DNA from: Franzmannia pantelleriensis
GTDB lineage: Bacteria > Pseudomonadota > Gammaproteobacteria > Pseudomonadales > Halomonadaceae
Direction of reading: 5' to 3'
Length of the DNA: 64,000 nt
Assembly (NCBI RefSeq): GCF_900102875.1
Contig: NZ_FNGH01000003.1
Location: 248,001 to 312,000 of the forward strand
A program made the position numbers and the translations under genes. The notes under the pieces were generated by a model, which saw nothing but the letters and a program-made list of their open reading frames with translations, ran no database searches and was not told the origin of the DNA. Of this stretch, positions 8,653 to 17,711 are shown one piece after another. The stretch's first letter is position 1. Each line of letters starts with the position of its first letter.

Positions 8653-10302
8653 TCAAGAGGGTTTTTGGCGCAGTTGCCGCAGCTCGCCATTCAGCGCCTT
8701 GATAATGGTATAGCACATCAGCAGCATCACCACGGAGAAGGGGATCGCCGTCGCGGTTACCCCGGCCTGCAGCGCCGATAGCCCGCCGCCGATCAGCAGC
8801 ACGATGGCGATGAAGCCTTCCACCGTGGCCCAGAACATCCGCTGTGGCCGCGGTGCATCGATCTTGCCGCCGGCGGTGATGGTATCGATGACCAGCGAGC
8901 CGGAGTCCGACGAGGTGATGAAGAAGATCAGCGCCAGCACGATGGCCAGTGTCGACATCAGGCCCGTCAGCGGCAGCTCGTTGAGCATCCCGAACAGCGA
9001 CAGCTCTGGGCTGTAATTGTCGATCACATAGTCCTTGACCAAGCTGGTATCGGGGCTGGCATAGAGCTGGTCGAGTGCCGTGGAGCCGAAGACGCCCATC
9101 CAGATGAAGATGAACAGGCTGGGAATCAACAGCACGCAGGTCACGAACTCGCGCACCGTACGCCCGCGGGACACCCGCGCGATGAACATGCCGACGAACG
9201 GCGCCCAGCTGACCCACCAGGCCCAGTAGAAGATGGTCCAGGCTTGGCGATAGGCGTCGTCATCGCGGCCAAAGGGGGCCGACAGGGGGACGAATTCGGT
9301 CACATAGGTCGTGAGCCCGGTGAAGAAGCCACTCACAGCCACCAGGGTCGGACCGGCAAACAGCACGAAGAAGAAGAATAGTACCGCCAACACCATGTTG
9401 ATTTCGGAAAGCTTCTTCACGCCGCCCTCGAGGCCGCGCCATACCGACACCAGTGCGGCAGCCGTCACCAGCAGGATGATGATGACCTGGGTGGTGGTAT
9501 TGACCGCCAGACCAAATACGAAATTCATCCCCGCGTTGGCTTGCTGAGCACCAAGTCCCAGCGAAGTGGCCAGGCCGAACAGGGTGGAAAACACTGCCAG
9601 GATATCGATGGCATGGCCCCACCAGCCCCAGACGCGATCGCCGAGGATCGGGAAGAACGCCGAGCGAATCGAGAATGGCAGGCCCTTGTTGTAGGTAAAA
9701 AGGGCTAGCGCCAGGGCCATCACGACGTAGACGGCCCAGCCGTGGATGCCCCAGTGGAGGTAGGTGCCGGCAAGGCCCATGGCGGTGGCGCCGGGAATCG
9801 CCTCGGGGTCGAGCTCACCGCCGTCGCCAAACGGCGAAGGGATGCCCAGCGGCAAGGAGACGTTGGCGTGGTAGACCGGTTCCAGCACTCCGAAGAACAG
9901 CAGCCCGATACCGATACCCGCGGCGAATAGCATCGAAAACCAGGAAAGATAGCCATAGTCCGGGCGGGCCTCGGGGCCGCCCAGCCGCACTGAGCCATAG
10001 GGCAGCACGACCAGCGCCACGCAGAACAGAATGAAGAAATCGACCACCATCATGAAATACCAGTCCAGGGTGCCGGTTGAGAAACCGACGATGGACTGAA
10101 AAATGCCTCCTGCACGCTCTGGAAAGATCAGGGTGAGCAGGATGAAGACGACCGAGGCGAGTGCCGATACAGCGAAGACCCGGTTATGGATATCGAAGCC
10201 GATGGGGCCAAGGTGTCCTTCGACGTTGTCCTGGCCAACGACGTAATCCGTTTGCATGTCGCTGGGTTCGGATGAAGAAGATGGATCGCTTGAGCGACTC
10301 AT
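8653..10302 (-). CDS. BCCT-family betaine/choline/carnitine transporter
   Basis: This secondary transporter takes up a quaternary ammonium compound such as glycine betaine, choline or carnitine, as osmolyte or nutrient. The 549-residue protein has a charged N-terminus and about 12 helices. Both family signatures are visible: HWGIHGWAVY, and the TM8 tryptophan cluster WAWWVSWAPFVGMFIARVSR followed by GRTVREF. I chose the ATG at 10302 because AAGGAG lies nine bases upstream; an in-frame ATG 33 bases earlier has no such site. The C-terminal tail is short, so there is no long osmosensor domain like that of BetP. A LysR gene is divergent. Confidence 0.93.
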   Translation of the reverse strand: MSRSSDPSSSSEPSDMQTDYVVGQDNVEGHLGPIGFDIHNRVFAVSALASVVFILLTLIFPERAGGIFQSIVGFSTGTLDWYFMMVVDFFILFCVALVVLPYGSVRLGGPEARPDYGYLSWFSMLFAAGIGIGLLFFGVLEPVYHANVSLPLGIPSPFGDGGELDPEAIPGATAMGLAGTYLHWGIHGWAVYVVMALALALFTYNKGLPFSIRSAFFPILGDRVWGWWGHAIDILAVFSTLFGLATSLGLGAQQANAGMNFVFGLAVNTTTQVIIILLVTAAALVSVWRGLEGGVKKLSEINMVLAVLFFFFVLFAGPTLVAVSGFFTGLTTYVTEFVPLSAPFGRDDDAYRQAWTIFYWAWWVSWAPFVGMFIARVSRGRTVREFVTCVLLIPSLFIFIWMGVFGSTALDQLYASPDTSLVKDYVIDNYSPELSLFGMLNELPLTGLMSTLAIVLALIFFITSSDSGSLVIDTITAGGKIDAPRPQRMFWATVEGFIAIVLLIGGGLSALQAGVTATAIPFSVVMLLMCYTIIKALNGELRQLRQKPS

Positions 10303-10672
10303 GAGGTTTTTCTCCTTAATGATTATTGGAATCAAGGCGGCGGGGATGTTTTCTCATGAGTCTATAACCCCGGGGGGAGCAGGCTAGTTGAGACCGGCAA
10401 TGTGGCAACAGCTGTGTCGTTCATGGGGAAACCTCGTATTGTTATGGGGTTGCCGAGCGCTTCAGCGATTGGTGTGCAGCGGTCGGCGAAGAGGAAGCAC
10501 CGCGATGAATCGGGTTGAGGGGTGATGAGGACGTTCGGTCGTGACGGTATCGAGCGGATAGCATCGCACCTGTGTGAGTGAGAAGTAAGAATACTAGTCG
10601 TCTGCTAGTCTCATGGCTAATCCCGTCCCCTGTAAACTGGCTGGTTTTTTATGCAAGGCAGTAGATGAGCTA
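10303..10672. other. Intergenic region between BCCT carrier and LysR gene
   Basis: About 370 bases separate the two divergent genes. It should hold both promoters. A near-direct repeat of CTAGTC at about 10595-10611 lies just upstream of the longer possible LysR start and could be a LysR site. I see no small gene with a convincing ribosome site and no RNA structure that I can name. Confidence 0.4.
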
Positions 10673-11581
10673 ATGTCATTGATTGGTAGAACGGTATCGC
10701 CTCACAGCCTGCGGGTGTTCGAGGCCGCTGCGCGACATCTCAGTTTTACTGCCGCGGCACGCGAGCTGCGCTCGACGCAATCGGCGGTCAGTCAGCAGGT
10801 GCGCGCCATGGAAGAGCAGTTGGGCATGGCGCTATTCGAGCGCATCTACCGCGGCGTACGCTTGACCGATGCCGGCCAGGCGCTGTTCGTTGCCGTTCAG
10901 GAAGGCTTCGGCACCATAGAGCGCACCCTGGATCGCCTGCAGCGCCAGCATCGACACCCGCGTCTCAATATTCTCACCGACTTCGCCCTGGCGGCCTATT
11001 GGCTAATGCCGCGACTGCCTCATTTCCGGCAGCGCCATCCCGCCATCGATGTGCGCATCATGACCAATCAGGGCGTATTCGATTGGCAGGATCAGGACGT
11101 CGACGTCGCCATCATGTTCAGTGATGAGCAAGGCTTGGCCGGGGTGCCGCGGCTCTTCGCAGAGTCGGTGCTGCCGGTATGCAGTCCTGCCTTTCTCGAG
11201 CGGCATGGACCTATCGATTCGCTATCGCGGTTGCGTGAGGTGCCGCTGCTAGCCTTGATGACCGACCAGGGCCAGCCATGGTTGGATTGGCCGACCTACT
11301 TCCGTCAGCGCGGCGGCATGGCGTGTGCTCAAACCTCTGAGCTCACCTTCAACAACTACACCTTGCTGGTGCAGGCCGCTCTGGTGGGGCAGGGAGTCGC
11401 GTTGGGGTGGCAGGGATTGATCGATGAACTGCTGGCGAGCGGGGCGCTGGTCGGGCTCGACGACCTGGCGCTGGCTACACCGCAGGGGTATGGCCTGATC
11501 GACACTCGGCCCCATGAGTCGAGTGCCGCCAAGCAAGCTTTCATGGACTGGGTGATGGCGGGTGCGACGACGCCTCTCTGA
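10673..11581 (+). CDS. LysR-family transcription regulator, GcvA-like
   Basis: This is a DNA-binding regulator. The N-terminal winged helix (about residues 8-65; SFTAAARELRSTQSAVSQQV) is followed by a periplasmic-binding-protein-like effector domain, which starts with LNILTDFALAAYWLMPRL. The tone of the sequence is closest to GcvA-type regulators. I prefer the ATG at 10673 (302 residues), which puts the helix-turn-helix at the usual distance. An in-frame ATG at 10613 would add 20 atypical residues; neither has a strong ribosome site. It is divergent from the BCCT gene and could control it. Confidence 0.85.
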   Translation: MSLIGRTVSPHSLRVFEAAARHLSFTAAARELRSTQSAVSQQVRAMEEQLGMALFERIYRGVRLTDAGQALFVAVQEGFGTIERTLDRLQRQHRHPRLNILTDFALAAYWLMPRLPHFRQRHPAIDVRIMTNQGVFDWQDQDVDVAIMFSDEQGLAGVPRLFAESVLPVCSPAFLERHGPIDSLSRLREVPLLALMTDQGQPWLDWPTYFRQRGGMACAQTSELTFNNYTLLVQAALVGQGVALGWQGLIDELLASGALVGLDDLALATPQGYGLIDTRPHESSAAKQAFMDWVMAGATTPL

Positions 11582-11604
11582 CCAATGTCTCGGTCAGAGA
11601 GGCG
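11571..11604. terminator. Bidirectional terminator between LysR gene and glcG
   Basis: A perfect 13-bp stem (CGCCTCTCTGACC paired with its complement) has an 8-base loop. It overlaps the LysR stop codon and lies just beyond the end of glcG on the other strand, so it can serve both convergent genes. There is no long T-tract. Confidence 0.65.
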
Positions 11605-11609
11605 GTCGT

Positions 11610-12011
11610 TCAGGAGACGGCGGCGACGCCGGCCTTGGCGATCTGGATATCCTGGTCGGGCTTGACCCCGGAAACGCCTACGGTGCCGGCGACCTGACCG
11701 TCGACCAGCACCGGTACGCCGCCGGATAGCAGGCCCTGCATCGGTGCCGAGAGGAAGGCATTGCGGCCGCCGTTGATCATGTCTTCGAAGGCCTGGGTCT
11801 CGCGGGCGCCGAGGGCCGAGCTGCGCGCCTTCTCGCTGGCAACGCCGGGAGTCATGGGGGCTGCACCGTCGAGGCGGCGCAGGCCGAGCAGGTGGCCGCC
11901 GTCGTCGGCTACGGCGATGGTTACCGGCCAGCCATTGGCCTCGGCTTCCTTCTGTGCGGCATCGAGGATGACGTTGACGTCTGCAAGGGTGAGAACGGAC
12001 TTGGTTTTCAT
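11610..12011 (-). CDS. glcG: GlcG/HbpS-family heme-binding-like protein
   Basis: This 133-residue GlcG protein is usually encoded with glycolate oxidase; the biochemical role is unclear, and some relatives (HbpS) bind heme. VAVADDGGHLLGLRRLDGA and the C-terminal VGVSGVKPDQD segment are the conserved parts. It lies 49 bases downstream of glcF at the end of the glcDEF operon, which matches the enterobacterial glcDEFG order. A second family member is at 17712-18173. Confidence 0.85.
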   Translation of the reverse strand: MKTKSVLTLADVNVILDAAQKEAEANGWPVTIAVADDGGHLLGLRRLDGAAPMTPGVASEKARSSALGARETQAFEDMINGGRNAFLSAPMQGLLSGGVPVLVDGQVAGTVGVSGVKPDQDIQIAKAGVAAVS

Positions 12012-12060
12012 GTTGGGCTCCTTGGTGAGCGGTTGATGCTGATATTAGCGTTGGCGGTGA

Positions 12061-13293
12061 TTATCTTAATGCCTCATCGACGATCTCGATCCAGTGGCGC
12101 ACCGGGGTACGTCCGGCGCCGGCGAGGTGCGCCTGGCAGCCAATGTTGGCCGTCACGATGGTCTCAGGCTTGCCGGCCTCCAGGGCGTCGAGCTTGTTGT
12201 CGCGCAGCTCGGTGGCAAGCTCGGGCTGGGTGATCGAGTAGGTGCCCGCCGAGCCGCAGCAGAGGTGGGCGTCGGCCACCGGGGTCAGCGCGAAGCCTAG
12301 CCGTCCGAGTACGCCCTCCACCGCACCGCCGAGTTTCTGGGCATGCTGCAGGGTGCAGGGGCAGTGAAAGGCGAGCTTGCGGGTGTCGCTGATCGCCAGG
12401 TCGTCGAGGTTTTCATCACGCAGTACCTCGACCAGGTCCTTGGCCAGGGCGCTGACCCGCTTGGCCTTGTCGGCGTAGGCGGGGTCGTCGGCAAGCATCT
12501 CGCCGTACTCCTTGACGAAGGCGCCGCAGCCGCTGGCGGTCTGGACGATGGCTTCGCAGCCGGCCTCGATCTGTGGCCACCAGGCATCGATATTGGCACG
12601 CATGCGTGCGCGGCCGTCGTCCTGGGCGTTGAGGTGAAAGTCGATGGCGCCGCAGCAGCCGGCCTCGCTGACCGGGGTCAGGCCGATGCCGAGGCGGTCG
12701 AGCACCCGCGCGGTGGCGGCGTTGGTATTGGGCGACAGCCCCGGCTGCACGCAGCCTTCGAGGATCAGCATCTGGCGGCTATGCGGGCGGTGGTCGGGGC
12801 GCTGGCCGGCATCCACCGGCGCCGGCGGCATCTTGCTCTTCAGCGCGCCGGGCACCAGTGGCTTGAAGGTCTGACCAAGCGTGAGCAGCGCCTGGAAGCG
12901 TTTGGGCTCCACCAGCGCCTTGCGCAGGCCAAAGCGCAGCGCGCGGTCCGACGCCTTGCGCGGCACACGGCGCTCGATCTCGGCACGGCCGATATCCAGT
13001 AGCTTGTGGTACTCGACCCCCGACGGACAGGTGGTCTCACAGTTGCGGCAGGTCAGGCAGCGGTCGAGGTGCAGGCGGGTCTCGGCGGTGACCTGATCGT
13101 CATCGTCACGACTCTCGAGGAGCTCCTTGATCAGGTAGATGCGCCCGCGCGGGCCGTCGCGCTCGTCGCCGAGCAGCTGGTAGGTGGGGCAGGTGGCGTT
13201 GCAGAAGCCGCAGTGCACGCAGCTGCGCAGCACGCGGTCGGCTTCCTGAATGTGCGGCTGCTCGAGGTCCTCGGGTGTAAAGTGCGTCTGCAT
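12061..13293 (-). CDS. glcF: Glycolate oxidase iron-sulfur subunit GlcF
   Basis: This is the electron-transfer subunit of the membrane-associated glycolate dehydrogenase complex, which passes electrons from GlcDE to the respiratory chain. The 410-residue protein has two ferredoxin motifs, Cys25-28-31-35 (CVHCGFCNATCP) and Cys79-82-85-89 (CLTCRNCETTCP). Two CCG-type domains follow with GCCGAIDFH and CCGSAGTYSI. Its ATG abuts the glcE stop with no gap, so expression is coupled. Confidence 0.95.
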   Translation of the reverse strand: MQTHFTPEDLEQPHIQEADRVLRSCVHCGFCNATCPTYQLLGDERDGPRGRIYLIKELLESRDDDDQVTAETRLHLDRCLTCRNCETTCPSGVEYHKLLDIGRAEIERRVPRKASDRALRFGLRKALVEPKRFQALLTLGQTFKPLVPGALKSKMPPAPVDAGQRPDHRPHSRQMLILEGCVQPGLSPNTNAATARVLDRLGIGLTPVSEAGCCGAIDFHLNAQDDGRARMRANIDAWWPQIEAGCEAIVQTASGCGAFVKEYGEMLADDPAYADKAKRVSALAKDLVEVLRDENLDDLAISDTRKLAFHCPCTLQHAQKLGGAVEGVLGRLGFALTPVADAHLCCGSAGTYSITQPELATELRDNKLDALEAGKPETIVTANIGCQAHLAGAGRTPVRHWIEIVDEALR

Positions 13294-14367
13294 TTAGACC
13301 TCCGCGTAGAGTCGGCCGGGGTTGAAGATCCCGTTGGGGTCGAGCTCGGCCTTGAGGTTGCGGTGATACTTGGCCACTGCCGGAGCCAACGGCGTGAACG
13401 GCTCGGCAATGCCTGGGGTGTAGCAGGTCGCATGGCCGCCAACACGAGCGCAGGCATCGCGAATAGTGGTGGCATCGGCATCACTCTTCAGCCAGCGCTG
13501 GGCGCCGGCCCAGTCGAAGAGCACCTCGCCGTCGAGGGCCAGCGGGGGGATATTGTTGGGCAGTGATAGTCGCCACAGCGGGCGCGGGTCGTGGCAGAAA
13601 AAGGCCAGACGTAGCTCGCGCAGTTCTTCCCAGTAGCTTGGGTCGAGGGTGTCGCCGCCGAGGCGCTCGCGGGTCGCCGCGACTGAGCTGTGACCGCCTT
13701 CAAGGCGCAGATGGAGAGCGCCATCGTGATAGCTGGCCGCAGACAGCGGCAGTGGCTGGCGGCCCCACTCGGCGAGCTTGGTCAGCGCCGCGTCGAGCGG
13801 CAGCTCGAGACGCAGGCTGTGGCTGGCGGCGGGCTTGGGCAATACCTTCAAGGAGACCTCGGTGAGCAGCCCCAGGGTACCCTGAGCGCCGACCATCAGC
13901 CGCGACAGGTCGTAGCCGGCGACGTTCTTCATTACCTCGCCGCCGAAGCGCAGATGCTTGCCGTCATGGGTGATCACGCGGGTGCCGAGCACCAGGTCGC
14001 GCACGCTGCCGACCCAGGGCCGGCGCGGTCCGGACAGCCCGCAGGCAATCGTGCCGCCGACCGTGGCGCCAGCGCCGAAGTGGGGCGGTTCGCAGGGCAG
14101 TCGTTGGCCCTCGGCATCGAGGGCCGCTTCCAGCTCTGCCAGCGGGGTGCCGGCACGCACCGAGACGATCAGTTCCACCGGGTCGTAGTGGCTGATACCG
14201 CGGTGCTCACGGGTCGACAGCTCCTGGCCGTCGATAGAGCGTCCGTAGAACGCCTTGGTATTGCCGCCGACGATACGCAGTGGCGTCTTGTCGCGGTCGG
14301 CCTGGCGCACCTGATCGCACAAGGCCTCGCTGTTGTCATGGTCTGTCAGGGAAACGCTATCCGCCAT
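13294..14367 (-). CDS. glcE: Glycolate oxidase subunit GlcE (FAD-binding)
   Basis: This is the second flavin subunit of glycolate oxidase, with a PCMH-type FAD domain. The start LRIVGGNTKAFYGR is characteristic of GlcE, and ACGLSGPRRPWVGSVRDLVL is the FAD-contact segment. Its 357 residues are normal. It lies nine bases after glcD and touches glcF. It acts with GlcD and GlcF to oxidise glycolate to glyoxylate. Confidence 0.95.
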   Translation of the reverse strand: MADSVSLTDHDNSEALCDQVRQADRDKTPLRIVGGNTKAFYGRSIDGQELSTREHRGISHYDPVELIVSVRAGTPLAELEAALDAEGQRLPCEPPHFGAGATVGGTIACGLSGPRRPWVGSVRDLVLGTRVITHDGKHLRFGGEVMKNVAGYDLSRLMVGAQGTLGLLTEVSLKVLPKPAASHSLRLELPLDAALTKLAEWGRQPLPLSAASYHDGALHLRLEGGHSSVAATRERLGGDTLDPSYWEELRELRLAFFCHDPRPLWRLSLPNNIPPLALDGEVLFDWAGAQRWLKSDADATTIRDACARVGGHATCYTPGIAEPFTPLAPAVAKYHRNLKAELDPNGIFNPGRLYAEV

Positions 14368-14376
14368 GGTGGCTCC

Positions 14377-15876
14377 TCAGAAACGCGGCAGCTCGGGGTG
14401 CGGCAATTCGTTGTTGTGCACGTGCATGGCGCCGAACTCGGCACAGCGCGCCAGCGTGGGAATGTTTTTGCCCGGATTGAGCAGACGGGTCGGATCGAAG
14501 GCCGCCTTTACCGCATGGAAGGCGGTGATCTCGTCGGGCTGGAACTGGGCACACATCTGGTTGATCTTTTCGCGGCCAACGCCGTGCTCGCCGGTGATCG
14601 AGCCGCCGGCGGCAACGCACAGCTCGAGGATCTTGCCGCCGACGTCCTCGGCCAGTTCCAGCTCGCCGGGCTGGTTGGCATCGAACAGGATCAGCGGGTG
14701 CATATTGCCATCGCCGGCGTGGAAGACATTGGCCACGCGCAGACCGGATTCTTCCGAGAGCGCGGCGATGCCCTTGAGCACCCGCGGTAGCTCGCGACGC
14801 GGGATGGTGCCGTCCATGCAGTAGTAGTCCGGCGACATGCGGCCCACGGCGGGGAAGGCGTTCTTGCGACCGGCCCAGAACTTGGCGCGTTCGGCGTCGT
14901 CTCGGGCCAGGCTGATATCGGTGGCGCCGGCGCGACGCAGTACCTCCTTGACCGTTTCGCAGTCATCGTCGACATCGGCTTCGACGCCGTCGAGCTCGCA
15001 CAGCAGGATCGCTTCCGCCTCCACCGGGTAGCCGGCCTTGACGAAGTCTTCGGCGGCCTGGATGGCGAGCTTGTCCATCATCTCCAGCCCACCCGGAATG
15101 ATGCCCGCAGCGATGATGTCGCCCACCGCCTGGCCGGCCTTCTCGACGTCATCGAAGCTTGCCATCAGCACCTTGGCGCTCTCCGGCTTGGGCAGCAGCT
15201 TGACGGTGACTTCGGTGACCACGCCGAGCATGCCCTCAGAGCCGGTGAACAGCGCCAGCAGGTCGAAACCCGGAGTGTCGAAGGCCTCGCTGCCCAGCGT
15301 CATGCGTTCGCCCTCGATGGTCATCACCTCAATCTTGAGCACGTTGTGTACCGTGAGGCCGTACTTCAGGCAGTGCACGCCGCCGGCATTCTCGGCGACG
15401 TTGCCGCCGATCGAGCAGGCGATCTGTGACGAGGGGTCAGGGGCGTAATAGAGGCCGTATGGCGAGGCGGCCTCGGAGATCGCCAGGTTGCGTACCCCGG
15501 GCTGTATGCGCGCGACGCGCGCATCCGGGTCGATCTCGAGGATCTGCTTAAACCGTGACATCACCAGCAGCACGCCCTGTTCCAGCGGCAGCGCACCGCC
15601 CGACAGGCCGGTACCGGCGCCGCGGGTGACCACCGGCACGCCCATGGCATGGCAGGTCTTCAGCAGTACTTCAACCTGCTCGAGGTTGTGCGGCAGGGCG
15701 ACCAGCATCGGCAGCACACGGTAGGCGGAAAGCCCGTCACACTCGAAGGGGCGCAGGTCCTCTTCGCGGTGCAGCAGGGTCATGTCAGGCACTGCCTCGG
15801 CGAGGCGTGTCAGCACCTCGCCCTTGTCGTTGTACGGCAGTTCGCCATCCAGCGCCGCATCGTAAAGTATATTCAT
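14377..15876 (-). CDS. glcD: Glycolate oxidase subunit GlcD (FAD-linked)
   Basis: This is the catalytic flavoprotein of glycolate oxidase and oxidises glycolate (often also D-lactate) to the 2-oxo acid. It has 499 residues. The FAD-binding PCMH domain includes VPVVTRGAGTGLSGGALP and CSIGGNVAENAGGVHCLKYG. The C-terminal FAD-oxidase domain ends with the SITGEHGVGREK motif carrying the conserved histidine. It is the first gene of glcDEF-glcG and is divergent from glcC. Confidence 0.95.
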   Translation of the reverse strand: MNILYDAALDGELPYNDKGEVLTRLAEAVPDMTLLHREEDLRPFECDGLSAYRVLPMLVALPHNLEQVEVLLKTCHAMGVPVVTRGAGTGLSGGALPLEQGVLLVMSRFKQILEIDPDARVARIQPGVRNLAISEAASPYGLYYAPDPSSQIACSIGGNVAENAGGVHCLKYGLTVHNVLKIEVMTIEGERMTLGSEAFDTPGFDLLALFTGSEGMLGVVTEVTVKLLPKPESAKVLMASFDDVEKAGQAVGDIIAAGIIPGGLEMMDKLAIQAAEDFVKAGYPVEAEAILLCELDGVEADVDDDCETVKEVLRRAGATDISLARDDAERAKFWAGRKNAFPAVGRMSPDYYCMDGTIPRRELPRVLKGIAALSEESGLRVANVFHAGDGNMHPLILFDANQPGELELAEDVGGKILELCVAAGGSITGEHGVGREKINQMCAQFQPDEITAFHAVKAAFDPTRLLNPGKNIPTLARCAEFGAMHVHNNELPHPELPRF

Positions 15877-15950
15877 GGTGACTCCCCAGCTTGCGCGTCA
15901 GGCAACCAATCTGTGCCTTTATCGTACTGCTTGTCCAGCCTGTGGTGTAC

Positions 15951-15961
15951 TGGTCAGACCA
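15951..15961. promoter_or_regulatory. Candidate GlcC operator
   Basis: TGGTCAGACCA fits the FadR-subfamily consensus TNGTNNNACNA exactly and is a perfect inverted repeat. It lies between the divergent glcD and glcC genes, 75 bases from the glcD start. A partial second copy (TTGGTC) begins at 15966. Binding by GlcC is inferred. Confidence 0.65.
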
Positions 15962-16053
15962 GACATTGGTCTATATTGTGGAAATACTTTCCAATCTACA
16001 TCCTGGCAGCCTATCAGGCTAGTTTGCCCATCCGCAGATGCGAGGAGCCCGCC

Positions 16054-16824
16054 ATGCCTTTGACGTCTGATCACGGCCTGCGCACCCCTGACGGGGTGGC
16101 GGCGACCCTGGAACAGCTGATTCTCGATGGGGTGTTTCGCCCCGGCCAACTGCTGCCTTCCGAGCGGCGGCTATGTGACAAGCTGGGGGTGTCGCGCTCC
16201 TCGCTGCGCGAAGGGCTACGCATACTGCGCAGCAAGGGGGTAATCGACACCCGTCACGGACGAGGTTCCAGCGTGGCGCAGCTGGTGCCGCCGCGGGACG
16301 ATAACCCGCTGATGCATCTGTTCAAGAGCCAGCCCCGCACGCTCTATGACCTGTTGGAAGTGCGTGCATTGTTGGAGGGTGAGTCGGCGTTTCTTGCCGC
16401 CAGCCGTGGCACGCCTGCCGACCGGGTGTTGATCACTCGTCACTATCTGGAGATGGCGGATTATGTGGCAGAGGCTGGCATCATCGACGTCGAGCGTCTG
16501 GCGAGGCTCGACCATGCCTTCCATCTGGCGATCTGCCAGGCCTCGCACAACCCGGTGTTGGTGCATACGCTGCAGAGCCTTACCGATCTGTTGCTCAGCT
16601 CGGTATTCGCCTCGGTCAAGAATCTCTACCACCGCGCCGAGCCGCGCGAGATGATCAACCGTCAGCATGCCGACCTTCACGAAGCAGTGGTGCAGGGCAA
16701 GCCGGCGCTGGCCAAGCGGGTGGCGCTGGAGCATCTGACCAGCATCGGCGAGCGGCTGCGTGACATCGAGGTCGAGACGCAGCGTCTGGAGCGCTCTGCG
16801 ATGCGTTTGGAGGGGTGGGAGTAG
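16054..16824 (+). CDS. glcC: FadR/GntR-family regulator of glycolate genes (GlcC-like)
   Basis: This transcription regulator is probably activated by glycolate and controls glcDEFG. The 256-residue protein matches E. coli GlcC in length. A winged helix occupies residues 10-75 (LLPSERRLCDKLGVSRSSLR), followed by an FCD ligand domain with LLEVRALLEGESAFLAA and the metal-site histidines of LDHAFHLAI. I chose the ATG at 16054 because GAGGAG lies six bases upstream. It is divergent from glcD, with a matching operator in between. Confidence 0.88.
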   Translation: MPLTSDHGLRTPDGVAATLEQLILDGVFRPGQLLPSERRLCDKLGVSRSSLREGLRILRSKGVIDTRHGRGSSVAQLVPPRDDNPLMHLFKSQPRTLYDLLEVRALLEGESAFLAASRGTPADRVLITRHYLEMADYVAEAGIIDVERLARLDHAFHLAICQASHNPVLVHTLQSLTDLLLSSVFASVKNLYHRAEPREMINRQHADLHEAVVQGKPALAKRVALEHLTSIGERLRDIEVETQRLERSAMRLEGWE

Positions 16825-16827
16825 GGC

Positions 16828-17511
16828 TCAGCCGTTGGCGGCGTTGATCAACTCGTCGTCTTCAATGACACCGGCCAGAGTAACTACCTCCAGCTTGTGG
16901 CACAGGTGGTCGCGCAGGATCTGCCCCAGTCGTTTTCCATCACGCGCTTTAAGCGCCACTATCATCATCTCGTGGTCATTGACCGCTTGCCGCCAGAAGG
17001 CATCGGTCATTTTCTTCGAGTAGCGTACCCGCTTCACACGGTAGCTGAGGTTATTGTACATCTCCTCCAGCACCTCATTGTTGGCCGCTGCCAGGATGCT
17101 TTCGTGGATCTGTCGATTGACCGCGAAGTAGGGCTGCATCTCGCGGTTACGGTAGTGCTCCAGCATCTGCTCATGCAGCTGGCAGATGGCGACGATACCC
17201 TCATCGCTAATCTGTTGACAGGCCAGTTCGCCAGATAAGCCCTCCAATGCCCCCATCAGGTCGTAGGTGTCCTTGACCATTTTGACGGTTAGCTGCATGA
17301 CCCGTGCGCCGCGATTGGGTAGCAGTTCGACCAACCCTTCCGAGGCCAGCACCTTTAGGGCTTCGCGCAGCGGCGTGCGCGAAACGCCGAAGGTTTCGCA
17401 CAGTTGTTTTTCCGAGATGCGCTCACCGGGGGGCAACTCGCCATGTTCGATCAGTTCTCGGATACGATCGGCGACTTCTCGGTAAAGGTTGCGATGCTGA
17501 ATTTTGCTCAT
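16828..17511 (-). CDS. GntR/FCD-family regulator
   Basis: This repressor-type regulator has a winged helix (residues 10-70, ISEKQLCETFGVSRTPLREA) and an FCD effector domain (about 80-215). It has 227 residues from the ATG at 17511, which has AAGGA eight bases upstream. It converges on glcC with a three-base gap and is divergent from the GlcG-like gene that begins the next catabolic unit. A perfect 16-bp palindrome lies in that divergent gap. It most likely controls the TRAP-CoA-transferase unit to its right; the inducer is unknown. Confidence 0.85.
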   Translation of the reverse strand: MSKIQHRNLYREVADRIRELIEHGELPPGERISEKQLCETFGVSRTPLREALKVLASEGLVELLPNRGARVMQLTVKMVKDTYDLMGALEGLSGELACQQISDEGIVAICQLHEQMLEHYRNREMQPYFAVNRQIHESILAAANNEVLEEMYNNLSYRVKRVRYSKKMTDAFWRQAVNDHEMMIVALKARDGKRLGQILRDHLCHKLEVVTLAGVIEDDELINAANG

Positions 17512-17619
17512 GCGTGAGTTCCTTGTTCGCGGCCGGCCCGCAGGACGTCCTTGCCAGGGTGTCGCTACCCGCCTCCTCACTTTCTATGGTGGCGATGTTG
17601 ACGGCATAGTGCAAAAGGT

Positions 17620-17635
17620 ATTATGAATTCATAAT
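17620..17635. promoter_or_regulatory. Candidate operator for the GntR regulator
   Basis: ATTATGAATTCATAAT is a perfect 16-bp palindrome in the divergent gap between the GntR gene and the GlcG-like gene. A looser site with the same GAATTC centre in an AT-rich flank lies at 18251-18266, upstream of the TRAP binding-protein gene. Confidence 0.6.
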
Positions 17636-17711
17636 TCCGGCAAGGGCCTTCATTGTGCCTACGTCGCGGATCCAGGCCCATAACGATAATGACAATGAGA
17701 GGAGTTGCATC

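Noticed and set aside
8650-8668. Terminator-like CCCTC-AA-GAGGG-TTTTT on the plus strand
   Set aside because: No plus-strand gene ends nearby, and it overlaps the stop of the minus-strand BCCT gene. It is probably chance.
13690-14790. 366-residue open frame opposite glcE and glcD
   Set aside because: It is a shadow frame; glcDEF is certain from motifs and order.
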